Below, one piece after another: positions 34,358-45,592 of a stretch of DNA of 64,000 nucleotides. The notes beneath the pieces are model-generated. The model saw only the letters and a list, made by a program, of their open reading frames with translations. It did not search any database and was not told the DNA's origin. Both the position numbers and the translations under genes were made by a program. The stretch spans positions 200,001 through 264,000 of the forward strand of contig JACCIC010000207.1 of NCBI GenBank assembly GCA_018907035.1, written 5' to 3'. Position 1 is the stretch's first letter; the number at the start of each line of letters is the position of its first letter. Origin of the DNA: Sycobia sp. Sy_11 (taxonomy: Eukaryota; Arthropoda; Insecta; Hymenoptera; Epichrysomallidae).

Positions 34358-35680
34358 TGTAACGCGAAAAAAGCAGAATGGATTAGGTTGTTACCGTGAC
34401 GAGAATTATTATAATTATAACATTATTATATACAAATTATTATAACACATAGATATATGCACGAAACGATTTCTATAACTAATAAACAAACAAACACAAT
34501 CATAGAGTAGAATATATAGAATAAATTTATCGTATATTAGTTTAACCAATAGAAATAACATTACCTTATTTTAAAATAAACACTAACCAATCAGATTTTT
34601 CTTAACGTACTTTTACCATGTATAAAAGTGCGCTAAATTTTGCCAAGAACACGGTTCGTTTTCGACACTCGTCGGAGAAGGATACATCCCGTGTGATGAA
34701 GGGAACTGTGATCTACCGACCGACAAACTCTGTATTTTCCTGGGTGAAAACTCTTTCACGAGGCCAAAGGAAAAACACCTTTACTCGTAAGAAAAGAGTA
34801 AAAGATTACCGACCCAGAAGAACGGACGCTCCCGACTTCTGAAAAAGTAATTCTTTTTCACCTAGAAAATAATCCAGAAAGCCGCCGGGAGACAAAATTA
34901 TAGTCGATCTAATTTAATTCGGGAAAAAGGCGCTCCTTTTCGTCGAATTAAACTACTCGATGGATATTAATCACGAGGCGTACCTCGGATTAATTCCAGA
35001 CCGGCGACCGAAAATTTTCAAGTCATCATAAAGTTGATCGACTTACTATCATAAATATAGAAATTGAATTCTTTAAAATAAATCAAAAGAAAATGGAGTC
35101 TTGCCAAGGAATAATAAACGCGTATTCCTAAGTAAACCGAACTCTTTTATATCACCGGCTTAGGCGCACCTTAGCGCGATATAAGAGAGAGAAAAAGATT
35201 TATTGCGATAGTGCGGAAGAAACTCTGTGTAAATAGACGGGCCGCTTATGTTAATATAAGAAATAGAAAGAGGAACCGCTTAAGTAAATATAGTAATTAA
35301 AGCGAGAAAATTACTGGGTCAAGGCCGTGTGAATTCATGGAAATTTAGATAAGCCATTTAACTAATAGACATAATATAAAATCAATTGTAGGCGCAAGTA
35401 ATTAATTTGCGAATCATTATTTTTTTTGTTTCAGGGTATTTAGAGCGAGATCCCAATAAAATAAGATTAATTATTATTATTATTTTTTTGTATAATTTAT
35501 AAGACAATATATTTATTTTGTTATTTTTTAAAACAAAAAAACGAGTCTCAAGTTATTCACCCGAAAACCTGTCCTGATACGTTCCTCCCTCCGAATCACG
35601 TACCCTAAATCTCACAAATTTCCTGTATTAATAAAATAAAACCTGAAAAAAAGTAAGACGGAAGGAGACGGAACGTTACC
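34358..35680 (+). mobile_element. long solo LTR (1.3 kb) inserted in the PLE
   Basis: The insertion begins TGTAACGCG and ends AACGTTACC, with near-perfect inverted termini. It is bounded by a 4-bp TTTA duplication (34354-34357 and 35681-35684), and the uninterrupted PLE has one TTTA. It carries a CCAAT box (34587-34594) and a TATAAAAG box (34621-34628) followed by GC-richer sequence. The small open frame at 34618-34842 lies in this promoter-proximal part and is not supported as a gene. A gypsy-type LTR is likely from the 4-bp duplication. Confidence 0.8.
34587..34628 (+). promoter_or_regulatory. CCAAT and TATA elements of the solo LTR
   Basis: CCAATCAG at 34587-34594 and TATAAAAG at 34621-34628 have normal promoter spacing. 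They presumably form the U3 promoter of the LTR, with transcription starting about 30 bp further on. Confidence 0.55.
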
Positions 35681-35949
35681 TTTAAAATCAGGAGTTGTTT
35701 ACAAAATTAAGTGTATGAATTGTAATAAATACTATATTAGACAAACAGGTAGATATTTAAAAAAGAGAATTTATGAACATAAATATAGTTTTCGTAGCTC
35801 ACATATTACTTCCGGTTTTAAGGAGCATTGTTTAGAATTTATACATTCTTTTGATTTTGTGAATGTGGATATTTTGGAACATGGTATTAGTAATAAGTAC
35901 AAAAGGGAGACTCTTGAAAGTATTCACATTTCCAGGAATCGGAATAATG
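35681..35949 (+). pseudogene. PLE GIY-YIG domain (continuation after LTR insertion)
   Basis: It continues the element broken at 34357. KSGVVYKIKCMNCNKYYIRQ carries a degenerate GIY-YIG motif (IRQT for IGQT), followed by KKRIYEHKYSFRSSHITS, FKEHCLEF and ETLESIHISRNRNN. It ends abruptly at about 35949, where an oppositely oriented PLE begins. Confidence 0.85.
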
Positions 35950-36659
35950 TATATACTACTCCTAATTTTGAACATTTATCATCCTTATCTTTACAATTAT
36001 TAAATAGCTTTTTAATATTATTATTGTTTTTAAAGTAAACTTAAATATTATGTTTTTTTAAATGTACTTCTAATTCATTCGGATAATCTTCTTACATATG
36101 TTAACACCACGATTTTATTATTATTATCCCTCTCTTCCATATTACGTTGTCTAGTGCTATTATAAATTTGATCCACTCTCTCTGCCATCTTTTTATCTGT
36201 AAAGTCTATTGGATAATCATTGTTAATGAATATCTCTTTAACTAATTTTAAATTATCTTTTCTAACGTCTCTGTGTAATAATTTGATTGCTCTGTCGATG
36301 ACTCCCTTTACAGTATCTATCTTGTTTCCGCATAGATGGTGTGAGTTAAAATTTAACAATCTACCAATCCTGTAGGTTTTCTGTACCAATTTAATTTCAT
36401 TCTGTTATTACTAACTCTAATAACGTTGTCGTCCAGAAAACTTAATTTATTGTCTAATTCTAATTTCTTTGTATATTTAATTCTATCATGGATGGAATTC
36501 AAAACATTCATCATTTCGTCTACACACCTTTCTGGCATAGTTGTAAATATGTCATCAACATATCTTTTATAGATAATTGGTTCACAGTTCAACTTATTTA
36601 ATACAATATTTTCTAATTTTTCCATTACCAAATTAGCAGTCACCGGTGATAAAGGTGAT
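35950..36659 (-). pseudogene. second PLE, reverse transcriptase end and linker
   Basis: On the minus strand this is a different PLE subfamily. SPLSPVTANLVMEKLENIVL is followed by YKRYVDDIFTTMPERCVDE, with an intact catalytic YVDDIF. KLNWYRKPTG, then DRAIKLLHRDVRKDNLK and NNKIVVLTYVRRLSE continue into the linker. The front part of the element is displaced to 37773-38560 by the LTR at 36660-37772. Confidence 0.85.
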
Positions 36660-37566
36660 TGTAATTGAACAATACGCTGGCAGGTTTTATTACGGCCATA
36701 AGAAAATAATAATACAAAATATATTTAAATTAAAAATTGAATTTAATAGATCAAAATATAATTAATACAATAACCTTGCTAAGCAGTGATCAGAAAAAAA
36801 GTATCTCCGAGCGCTCATACTGCGCTTTTATAAACTCTACTCCCCTCCCAATGGGATTAAATTTCGAGCGATAAGCCTCACTCGCCTAACGCAGCCCAAA
36901 CTCTCACGCAGCCTGACGGTCGGAGATCCCGAGGTGGCAAGCCGAACACGTCACCTGATTTCGAACTTCCCAACATTTTCTCAAAGCTAGAATACGACGT
37001 ATCTCAATATAAGTCCGTAGAATAGCTTTTTTAACGAAAATATTGGAAAGCTCCCGTCACAGCACGGATCATTGCTTTTAGGAAGCATAATCTGTTTACC
37101 TCTTTTGAAAACCTCAAGATTTTCCCATAGCAAGTATTCGCTCACCTTATGTGTGATTCCGTATACAAGCTATTTTTTAAGGCAAAATCTTCGGTTTTCC
37201 CGTCTCGACACGGATGAAACATATAATATTAGTAATACTATGATTCTTATTTCTTACATAATAAAAAATCACGAAGTAATTTTTCGTGAACTTACTATTT
37301 TATAATGAACATCTGTAAATTTTCAATCTCTGCTGTACATTAGTTTAACATTATAATTCGCTAAATTGCTGACGTACGCGAAGCCACTTTTTCCGAAATT
37401 TAAGAGTTCGATAGATCGCGTTACATTTCCCTTTTCTATATGGGACTCGATATGATGAGACAGAGAACATATTTTTTAACAGAATTACGATAAATCTTAC
37501 AAACTATAAGATATAAATACATATATTGAATTCATAATAATTTTAAATTAAATTCTATAAACGTTT

Positions 37567-37629
<63 letters not shown>

Positions 37630-37772
37630 CAAACCATATAAAAAATCGATATAAAATTATCATTTAATATATTTAAAATATCTTGCAAGTTACAAATTAA
37701 ATATTAAAGTAGATATGAAATTACACACTAAATTTACTTTATTAAAATAAAAGTTCTTGTGAGTCCGTAACA
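36660..37772 (-). mobile_element. long LTR with repeated U3, copy 1
   Basis: An 1113-bp insertion reads, on the minus strand, from TGTTACGG to TTACA and splits the PLE reverse transcriptase between the YGCPM and SPLSPV codons. Its GC-richer 36780-37240 part matches 49740-50170. Both contain repeated GATCCGTGCTGTGACGG-type units, a CCACCTCGGG(A/T)TCTCCGACCGTC block and then a TATA box (TTTATAAAAG, minus strand, 36825-36834). A (TA)n tract lies inside. Flanks GTGAT and CTTAT are a weak target duplication. Confidence 0.75.
37570..37625. repeat. (TA)n microsatellite inside an LTR
   Basis: A TA tract of about 56 bp. The second copy of this LTR also has a TA tract (49279-49330) in the same region. 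Confidence 0.97.
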
Positions 37773-38560
37773 CTTATCCATTGGACAGCCATATTTTTGT
37801 TCATAAAAATTATTTTGAAATGAAAAAATTGTGTTATTGAAAACTAAATTCATTGCCTTTATAAATTCATCTTTTATTAGTTTTGTATGTATGTTATTTC
37901 TGACCATATTTCTTCTATAATTTCTTTAAATAAATCTAATGGTATATTTGTAAATAACGATACAATGATATCATCTAGCAAAGAGGCCTACGATGGCTCG
38001 ATCGCTAGAGCGAAAGACTAGTAACTTGGTGATCCGAATTCGAATCCCGGTCTCGGCCGATTGACACAGGCACCGCTGTGTCTGATGTTTACAAATACAT
38101 CGTAGACCTCCGTCGTTGATTAGTACCGGTATCTGGAAGCATAAATAGAGTGACGTTAAATAACATAAAAAAAAAAATGAAATCATCTTATAATTATTCG
38201 GAATATTAATATCTTTAACTACTTCATAAAAACTCCAGCTATCTTTAACATAAGAGTTGATTTTTCCAACGATTTTAACTAATATATTTGATAAAAATCT
38301 TGCAATATTATATGCTGGAAAATCATTTGCTGATGTTATTATTCTATAGGCCAATTGCTCTTTGTGAATTTTGGTAACCCCATAACATTTGGCTATTGTT
38401 CCATTTTCGCATTTTAAGTGCTTAAAAGTAATTTCATTAATGTAAGATTAATTTTTCCATTCTTTTACTAATTTTTACAATTTATTTTGTAGACTATTAA
38501 TATGAGGATTCTCAATTTCTTATTTTAGTTAATATTATAAAGACTTTAAGACCGATAAAA
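37773..38560 (-). pseudogene. second PLE, front part of reverse transcriptase
   Basis: On the minus strand the blocks are EITFKHLKCENGTIAKCYGV, KIHKEQLAYRIITSANDFPA, YNIARFLSNILVKIVGKINS and SFYEVVKDINIPNNYK. A SINE insertion follows, and after it MISLDIISLFTNIPLDLFKE (catalytic first Asp in SLDI) and a YEQKYGCPM-type end, which meets the LTR. The upstream coding part is lost near 38560. Confidence 0.85.
37977..38176 (+). mobile_element. tRNA-derived SINE, full-length copy
   Basis: The 200-bp element has a tRNA-like head (GATGGCTCGATCGCTAGAGC as A-box/D-arm region and ATTCGAATCCCGGTCTCGGCC as B-box/acceptor region). A unique body with AAGCATAAATAGAGTGACGT and a poly-A tail follow. A 12-bp target duplication (37965-37976 and 38177-38188, one mismatch) lies in PLE coding sequence. 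The anticodon loop resembles CUAGUAA, suggesting a tRNA-Thr(AGU) ancestor, but this is tentative because one stem base is missing. Confidence 0.92.
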
Positions 38561-38724
38561 ATATTTATTAATTTAAGTAAATAGTATTTTTTTGTTTTGC
38601 CAAGCCTCAACGTTGTCACGTAGATTAAATTATTTGGGTAGATTATTAATATAAATGAAAATAATTTTTCATCTCTATTATCTCAGAATAGAGCTACGAT
38701 TTTATTTTATACGAAGAAACCGAT

Positions 38725-38862
38725 AATAGTACATTGTGACACAAGGGAGCAAAATAGGCGTTTTCCGACGAGGGTATGTTTGCCGCCCAAGTGAAGCGAG
38801 GGCATCAAATTACCCGAGTCCGAAAACGCCTTTGCTCCCGTGTGTCACATACTATTTTCCGA
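38725..38862. repeat. foldback element
   Basis: Left arm 38735-38769 and right arm 38818-38849 are inverted copies sharing TGTGACACA, GGGAGCAAA, GGCGTTTTC and CCGAC/GTCCG. The outer flanks AATAGTA also pair. The 48-bp loop is CG-rich with GAGGG repeats. A related GGGAGCAAAATA stretch occurs inverted at about 39697-39712. It is MITE-like. No coding sequence. Confidence 0.75.
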
Positions 38863-39207
38863 TACGAGGGCGCTTTTTCTTTCTCAAAGAAATGCACAAA
38901 AAATTGAACGACAAACTCACAGAATTAAAGAATGTCAACCCCCCCTCCATGTGTTAGCCATGCTTAGATAGAGCAAGCAGGTATAAAATCTAAAGGTCCA
39001 ATGATCGCTCTGAAATAAGTTGCCCTAACATAAAATGTAATTCGTTGGGTTTAAAAAAAATATAATATTATCGGTTTTTTCGTAAGGTTATTCGTGCGAT
39101 TTATTTGAATTAAATAAAATTAAATAAAATAATTTCCTCTTATTTGGAAATTAATATAGTATGTTAAGAACAGATGTAGGATTGGATGGTGGGGGTGCAG
39201 GCGGTGA

Positions 39208-39241
39208 AACCCCCGCCGGGGGTTGGGGGGCGGAGCCCCCC
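39208..39241. repeat. two abutting 7-bp hairpins with 3-nt loops
   Basis: AACCCCC-GCC-GGGGGTT (39208-39224) is followed without spacing by GGGGGGC-GGA-GCCCCCC (39225-39241). Both stems are perfect. The G runs could also form a quadruplex. The sharp GC content is unlike the surroundings. Confidence 0.9.
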
Positions 39242-39603
39242 TTTTCTATAAATAAATAAGACTAATCAATTGAAGATTATAAGTTTGTTAATAATCTACG
39301 CTCAAATTAAAATTTTTAAATATTTAATAGCATAATAAATAGAATTTAAAATTAAAACTAATTAAAAAAAAGAGATAGATAATTTTTAATACTTAAAAAA
39401 CATAAAGATTTTTATAATAAATTTTAGATAGAATAAAAATCTTATTTCATTTTAAAATCTTTGACCTAACTCAAAGTGCAAAAAAAGGTCGAATTCGCGG
39501 TCGACTGGTGCATATACTCGTAAGTCTAAACATTGTAAATGCCAGATGTTACGCAGGCACGGAAAACTGAGAATCCTACCGGACTACACGGTTCTGTTCA
39601 TTC

Positions 39604-39695
39604 ACTTTTCCTCCCAAAGGAGGAAAAGTAAAATTCTGCTTTCTGATTGGTCGGGAATCGGTCATAAACACTTTTCCTCCCTAGGGAAGAAAAGT
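39604..39695. repeat. pair of ACTTTTCCTCC palindromes
   Basis: ACTTTTCCTCC/GGAGGAAAAGT (39604-39629, perfect 11-bp arms) and ACTTTTCCTCCC/GGGAAGAAAAGT (39670-39695, one mismatch) are two palindromes built on the same arm. This suggests decayed ends of small inverted-repeat elements. Confidence 0.8.
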
Positions 39696-40039
39696 AATAT
39701 TTTGCTCCCTCTACACAGCTACAGAAAATCGTATTTTGCGCCCCGAGTGCGGGAAAAATATTTATTGACTTAATTCAGAAGTTGATATAAGTACAATTTT
39801 TAATTTTTTAAAAAGCAGTTGAAATTCAAGTCAAAATTAAAAAAATTGGAATAAATACAAATTTATCGACTGTGGGCCGATTAAAGTTTGTAGATCTAAC
39901 GATATGAAAATAATTTTTCTATAAAAATGCCTCTCTATGTTTTTCTTTTTAAGCTATCGAGATTTCGAGGTGCAAAATGACAAATCCCTGCTTGGAGAAG
40001 CAGCCCTAAAGATGCACCTTTTTTCCGTGTTTTACGGTT

Positions 40040-40556
40040 CGCTGAATAAGCCTATTGGTAGAAGTTGACCAGGTTCACATGAAGACACAAGTGCCCATAT
40101 AGAACATTCATCAGTAAAAATTACATTTACAAAATCTGTATCAATATTCTCTTGTGCTCAAGCGAGTCACTTTTTCACATGATTTCAGTCAACAGAGGCT
40201 TCTTTATTGTGTTGCACCATTTCAGGCCATATTCAAAGATGGGTTCGGATAGTTTCGTAGGATATATCTGTACCTTTTCCCATTAATTTTGCTTATTCTT
40301 ACCGCAGTAATAAAGCAAGATTCCACGAAAACAGATTCACTATTCTTTCTTTATCTTTTTTGTCCACTTTTCCTATCGAGTCACGTTCTGGTAAATTATC
40401 GATATTTTTAGCCACTTTATATCGCTGTACCCACTTCTGCATAAATACCTTCCACGTTCTCATGTATATAGCAGCCACGAATTGCGACATTTTGAGACCT
40501 TTCGAGTAGATGCAAAAGAACACAGCCTCGTAGCGCAACACATACTTAGCACTCAT
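40040..40556 (-). pseudogene. Tc1-like transposase relic
   Basis: The minus strand starts MSAKYVLRYEAVFFCIYSKG and continues with the HTH-type VAAIYMRTWKVFMQKWVQRY and NLPERDSIGKVDKKDKERIV. A frame change follows, then ISYETIRTHL and LAWAQENIDTDFVNVIFTDE, where the first catalytic Asp lies in FTDEC. The later catalytic blocks are missing. It is the same family as 17499-17935, and the two retain different parts. Confidence 0.8.
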
Positions 40557-40844
40557 GATGTTTAATATGTGTTTATTCTATGCAAAGGAACAAAAATTAT
40601 TCAAGAGCTTAATTCACATCGGTCCGCCGTATCCCTTGAAGCGCGCGCTGGTCATGCATTTTGTTTGATGTGAAAAATAAAAAATAAAATACGCGTTGCT
40701 ATAGTTGCCTTCATCATGTTTTTTTGTTAGTTATAAACGATTAGCCTTTAGAAGCGCACGCTTTTCGATTGAATTTCTTTATTTCAAGTTTAAGTATTAT
40801 AATTTAATATTTTATCAAATCAATTTATTAATACACACTAAGCA
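40557..40844. other. spacer
   Basis: No recognised feature. A short GC-rich patch (GAAGCGCGCGCTGGTCATGC) lies at 40639-40658. Confidence 0.4.
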
Positions 40845-41140
40845 TTCCCTACATAACGTGTCGGTCGATAGCTTAGTGTTCCCGTCACATTGGTGTCGGT
40901 CGACAAGACTAGCTCCCGATACTTCTGTGTTGGTCGAGCTATTGAGCGCTCCCCGCACGTTTGTGCAGATCGAGCCTCATACTACTCTGACGTATAGCTA
41001 CACACCGGTCCAATTCACATGGACCATATATAAAACATTTTTATATACGTATTCACAACAGACACTTCTTATAAATACACAATTAATTTACATCTAGGGT
41101 TTTTATGCCATAAGGCTTTTCCCTAGGGCTAATAAAGGGA
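40845..41140 (+). promoter_or_regulatory. LTR-like promoter with degenerate tandem repeats
   Basis: Four degenerate units of 34-36 bp (40845-40878, 40879-40913, 40914-40949, partial 40950-40976) share TCCC, a GTGT(C/T)GGTCGA core and a short spacer. About 50 bp downstream is TATATAAAAC (41027-41036), and an AATAAA lies near 41130. The layout resembles an LTR U3 with enhancer repeats, TATA box and polyadenylation signal. No LTR ends or partner were found. The 130-residue open frame over it (40705-41097) has no recognised similarity. Confidence 0.4.
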
Positions 41141-42779
41141 ATTTTCCACACTGCCCAAAATTTGGTGTTTTATTGAATAACCTCATCCACGTCAAATTCG
41201 GGATTCCGAACAAAGAAGGGCGGATTCTCGACGATACAACATGATTCTTTTTCAAAATGTCAACGACAACTGAATGATTGTTGATAATGCGTGAAGGATA
41301 AAGCTTCCCTATATCGGCTCGCAAAGGAATTAGAGTGAAATCTTTTATTACCTGTCAGTAAAATCGACCACGCGCTTAATTGTCTGACTGTAAATAATAA
41401 AACTAATTTTATTTCTATTTTTAATTTCAAATAAGAAGGAGAGTTTACAGTTACCGGAAAACCAAACGTTTCTATCATGATAATGTGCATTAAACATAAT
41501 AAAAAAATGAATACTTTACATTTAATTTGTACTAATGTCCTTTCCTTCTAATTATTTTTAGGTAACAATTATTTGTATTCAATTTTCTTAGATATTTTCA
41601 CACATTTTTACATGTTTTGGAATTTTTGAATTTTTCCTAACTTCTACGTAGTGTATTTTCTGTCTTGTCTAAAAAGCCAATCCATGGCTTCTGTCTCATT
41701 ACATTCGCCGCAAATTTTATTTTGCACTAATAAAATTCGTTGCTTATTTATTGGAAAATTAAATTAATATTTCACCTTAAAAATTAAAGTAATTCTTAAT
41801 ATTCAGATAAAGGCCTCTAGAAATCTCCTGAAAATGTAAGTTTAACTGTTTACCTCTATAAACACAATGAACGAAGAATTATTATTATTGTATTTGCCAA
41901 ATATACTAGTTATTCACTATTTTTATCCCTTACAGTACCGTTATAACGCATATATGCGTCAGAAAATAAACCATTGTAAAACATCTATTTTGTACCGAAG
42001 AATGATCAAGAATGATGAGTAGGTATTAATAATAATTGGTAATAAATAATAATTATTATAAATAATTAATTATTATTATACATAAATACATAGTTATATT
42101 ATCAAAATTTCAAATAAACTAAATAAGGATTTATCATATTTTGTTCATCAAAAAGTTTGAATTTTTTAATTCTTAGTCTCAGTCTGTATTGAAATTGGGG
42201 ACTTATAATCACTTTTTCATACAAACAATACGCATTGAAAATATCTAAAATCCCGGTACGCTAAGGGTTAACACCTCTGCCTCTTTTAATACATGAAAAT
42301 GTAATTTTCTCTGTACTATTATTATGCGAATTGTCGTACCAATAATAAAATGCATTCTTTCATTGTGTTTACTACAGAGGCAATAAAGTTTCATTTATAT
42401 ATTTAGAAGTGAAAATATACTTATTACTTATCGTGCAATTATAATATACGTAAATATATGTGTTGTATAATAATGTAGTGGTAATGATTGACTAATCGAA
42501 GGAGGGATATGTGGTTGTGTACTGAGAAATAAAACACAAGATTTTCGTGTGAAAAATCATAAATAAATAATTTGCTTAGTCGTAAAAACCCTCTCGATTT
42601 TGAGGGAAAAGCCCGAGGAAGCTATAGATTAATATTATATTTATGACTATTATTCAAATATGTACATACAATCAATAAATCTTATACTAATTAAGAAACT
42701 AACGCAGCTGGTACCAACAAAAGCTCCTCTTACCTAATTTTACAATGAAATAATTTAGGGAACAGCCCCAGCAAATATT
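41141..42779. other. AT-rich non-coding stretch
   Basis: No recognised feature. Confidence 0.5.
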
Positions 42780-43270
42780 GCCAAACGCAAATTAGTATTC
42801 AAATAAATCCGACAGCAACCTTTCTCAGACAGGTCGGTAACGGTGAATGGAAGAACAACGGTTTCATTGCTCAGTGCCTCACGGAGCCCCAACGGTTTAG
42901 AAACGGGTACAGCCCTCGCTCCACGAGTGCTAACGGACAGGTTTAATACCGTCGTGACCGTTTTCTATAGCGCAGATACGCTATCCGGAGACCGCTCGCA
43001 CGGGTCTCGTTCACTAATCACCGAAACTAAACAAAAAACTGCTGTTGCGCTAGATATAATTAATTGACAAGTTATAATTAACAAACGCGCATAAAATGCT
43101 GTAGAACCGAAATAAGTACACAATATGCATGAAAAACACTGCAAGGAAAGCGATATCATGCGTCAACCTGCGATCCCGATCGATGACGAAAGCTATCTGC
43201 CGCGCATGCTCACGCGCAACGATGTGCACTATGCTCTTAATGCTAGATAGGAGCGAAATTCCAAACGGCG
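42780..43270. other. GC-richer island of unknown nature
   Basis: About 490 bp with clearly higher GC and CpG than its surroundings. It has several short open frames on both strands (for example 42843-43067 plus, 43274-43050 minus) that I do not recognise. It could be a promoter, an LTR or an exon cluster. Confidence 0.3.
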
Positions 43271-44602
43271 CCATAAAATATATCTAAAATTATAAAAGTG
43301 TTCAACATACACAAACAAAAAGAATTCTACATACCCTTATAGGAAAATTAATAATTTAGAAATAATTTTCAAGGCGAAAAATTAATTAAATTTTTCAATA
43401 AATATGGACAAAACTTTATTGATACAAAATAGACTCTGACTTGAATTTGAAATAAGGCAAAATGCCATTAAATGATAGTTTCAGATAAGAAAGAAAATAT
43501 ATTGTAAATTATGAAGCGTTTGAATAAGGTAATAAGCATGGAAAAATATGTTGACCACTAAGAATAATTAGAAGGGAAGGCCATTCGCAAAAATTAAAGC
43601 TAACGTAATCATTTTATTTATTATATATAATGTATTTTATCCAGGTTCTCCGATGGCTGTAGACTTCATTTATAAGTTATATTTTATATTTAATTTTAAT
43701 TTAAGATTTTAAGATTGTAAAAGAAAAAATTACGATTCGAATCTTTTAATAATAGTGATAATCTAAGATAATGGGTTATCTGTTCTCAAAAAAATTTTTT
43801 ACAGGAATTTTTTCTAAAGAATTTTTTATAAAAAATTAAACACTTTTAAATTGAATTTATCGGTCTAAAATATTCTTTAAAATATATTTGAAATCTACGA
43901 TAAGGCGATCTCTCCGAACTAAACATTAATATAATAAAAAAATGTACAGTGTTGATAGATAAATTAAACTAAAGACATATAAAAAGATTTAAATTTTAAC
44001 TTTCATAAGTCTTATTATCTAAATTTTCGCTTTTTAAAAGATTTGATATTTAATCTTCACATCCTAAATAGGTACGAGTTATTCTAGATTATCTTTCTAT
44101 TTTTATTTTTCTGTAGCAAATGAAAAAAAAAAACGATTTTTAAACACCAATTAAGTGGGCAAAAGCGCTTATGCATAAATGACTATATTTTCTTAACAGT
44201 ATCTACATAGTAAATAATATAAAATAGTATAAAATCTCGTATCAATAATTATATTCATTTTTAATTCATATAATTTTCACTATTATTTATATATTGTACT
44301 AATCCAATCGTCGCAACTTGCACACAGATTTTCGTCTACCCAGTCTAGCAGTGACATTCGCATTTTCGGTATATTTTACCTAGAGTCACTCATTCACAGG
44401 AATTCGTTTAATTTATTCTCGAGAAGAGAAAGCTTGTTATTCACATATATTTTAATCGGCAGACTTGACAAATTGATAAAATAAATATTTTTTGTTTTTA
44501 ATAATATCTATTATCTCCAAAGACAGAGAAAGAGAGAAGGGTACAGAGTGATTTTTACCGCCAATTAAAAAGAAAATCATTCTAAAAATACTATTTGCAT
44601 AT

Positions 44603-44603
<1 letters not shown>
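43271..44603. other. AT-rich non-coding stretch
   Basis: No recognised feature apart from the (TA)n tract that follows. Confidence 0.5.

Positions 44604-44651
<48 letters not shown>
44604..44651. repeat. (TA)n microsatellite
   Basis: A TA tract of about 48 bp that abuts the left end of the second PLE lineage. Confidence 0.97.
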
Positions 44652-44656
<5 letters not shown>

Positions 44657-44703
44657 TTCGTTCTAGTTAGGGCTAATAAAAACTTAATTTGTTTTTATTT
44701 TAC

Positions 44704-44738
44704 GACGTTTCATCGACCAGTATCGTCGACTTCTTCAG
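44704..44738 (-). ncRNA. hammerhead-like core, left flank of second PLE lineage
   Basis: On the minus strand CTGAAGA, a GTCGACG...GGTCGAT stem II region and GAAACG are in hammerhead order. It is the inverted partner of 46043-46074 and slightly less well paired. Confidence 0.45.
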
Positions 44739-45535
44739 ATGCTTTAATAAAAATATATACAAATAATTACATATCAAAATTATATAATAGTAAAAAATAC
44801 AACGCAATAAATAAATCGACACTTACAATTAAATTTACAAGCAACACTGAGACGTTCTAAGTCAACCTAATGAAAAATACAGTATGAAATATTTTTAATA
44901 ATTATGATAAAAATTTATAATTCACATATGAAATTGAAAATAACAATAAAATCAATTTTCTGGATACTACAATTATTAGAACAAATGGATTCCTTATCAC
45001 TGATTCGTACAAAAAACCAACTTCATCGAACAGAACTTTACAATTTACTTCCCTTGACTCCTTTTAGCAAAAAAGAAATATAATTTTTCATTTAATCGAT
45101 AGAGCTTGATTATTATTACATAATAGTTTTCATAATAAAAACATTGATACAGTAAAAAATACTTTACAAAAAAATGGTTACCCTCCTCAACTTTACAAAA
45201 AATATTTCAAGCAGAATAAATTATATTAAAAATAATAATAGTAAGTAAAAAAAAATAATAATAAGTCTAATATTGATCATAATCAAAATAATAATCAATC
45301 TCGCTCAATTACTATCCCGTTTATTAATCCCTTTTTTCAAAATTGTTCTAAAAAATTGAGAAAAAAATTCAATACTTTTACAGTACCCATTATTAATAAT
45401 AAACTCAATAATATCATAAAATTGAGAAAATACAAGACAAAAAACTTGGAAACCACTGGAGTAGTATATAAAATTAATTGTAAAAGTTGTGATGTAATTA
45501 TAGGTAAAACTAAGAGAATGTTAAAAGATCGAATT

Positions 45536-45592
45536 TTTTTTTTTTTTTTTTATTGAGCTTACCCAAGCCTATAAAAAGACTTATACAGCTAT
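45536..45592 (-). mobile_element. 57-bp retroposed fragment with 12-bp target duplication
   Basis: A poly-T run (poly-A on the minus strand) precedes TATTGAGCTTACCCAAGCC and a short unique sequence. Perfect AAAGATCGAATT copies flank it (45524-45535 and 45593-45604). This is the mark of LINE-driven retroposition of a short, strongly 5'-truncated transcript. The source family was not identified. Confidence 0.8.

Larger units (their letters stand above)
38863..40039. other. AT-rich stretch with small palindromes
   Basis: Mostly AT-rich. It contains two abutting GC hairpins (39208-39241) and two copies of an ACTTTTCCTCC palindrome (39604-39629 and 39670-39695). The open frames here are not supported as genes. 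Confidence 0.5.

Noticed and set aside
34618..34842. 74-codon basic open frame starting at a TATA box
   Set aside because: Its ATG overlaps the TATAAAAG element of the solo LTR, so it is promoter-proximal LTR sequence.
40705..41097. 130-codon open frame
   Set aside because: It covers tandem repeats and a TATA box; no protein similarity recognised.
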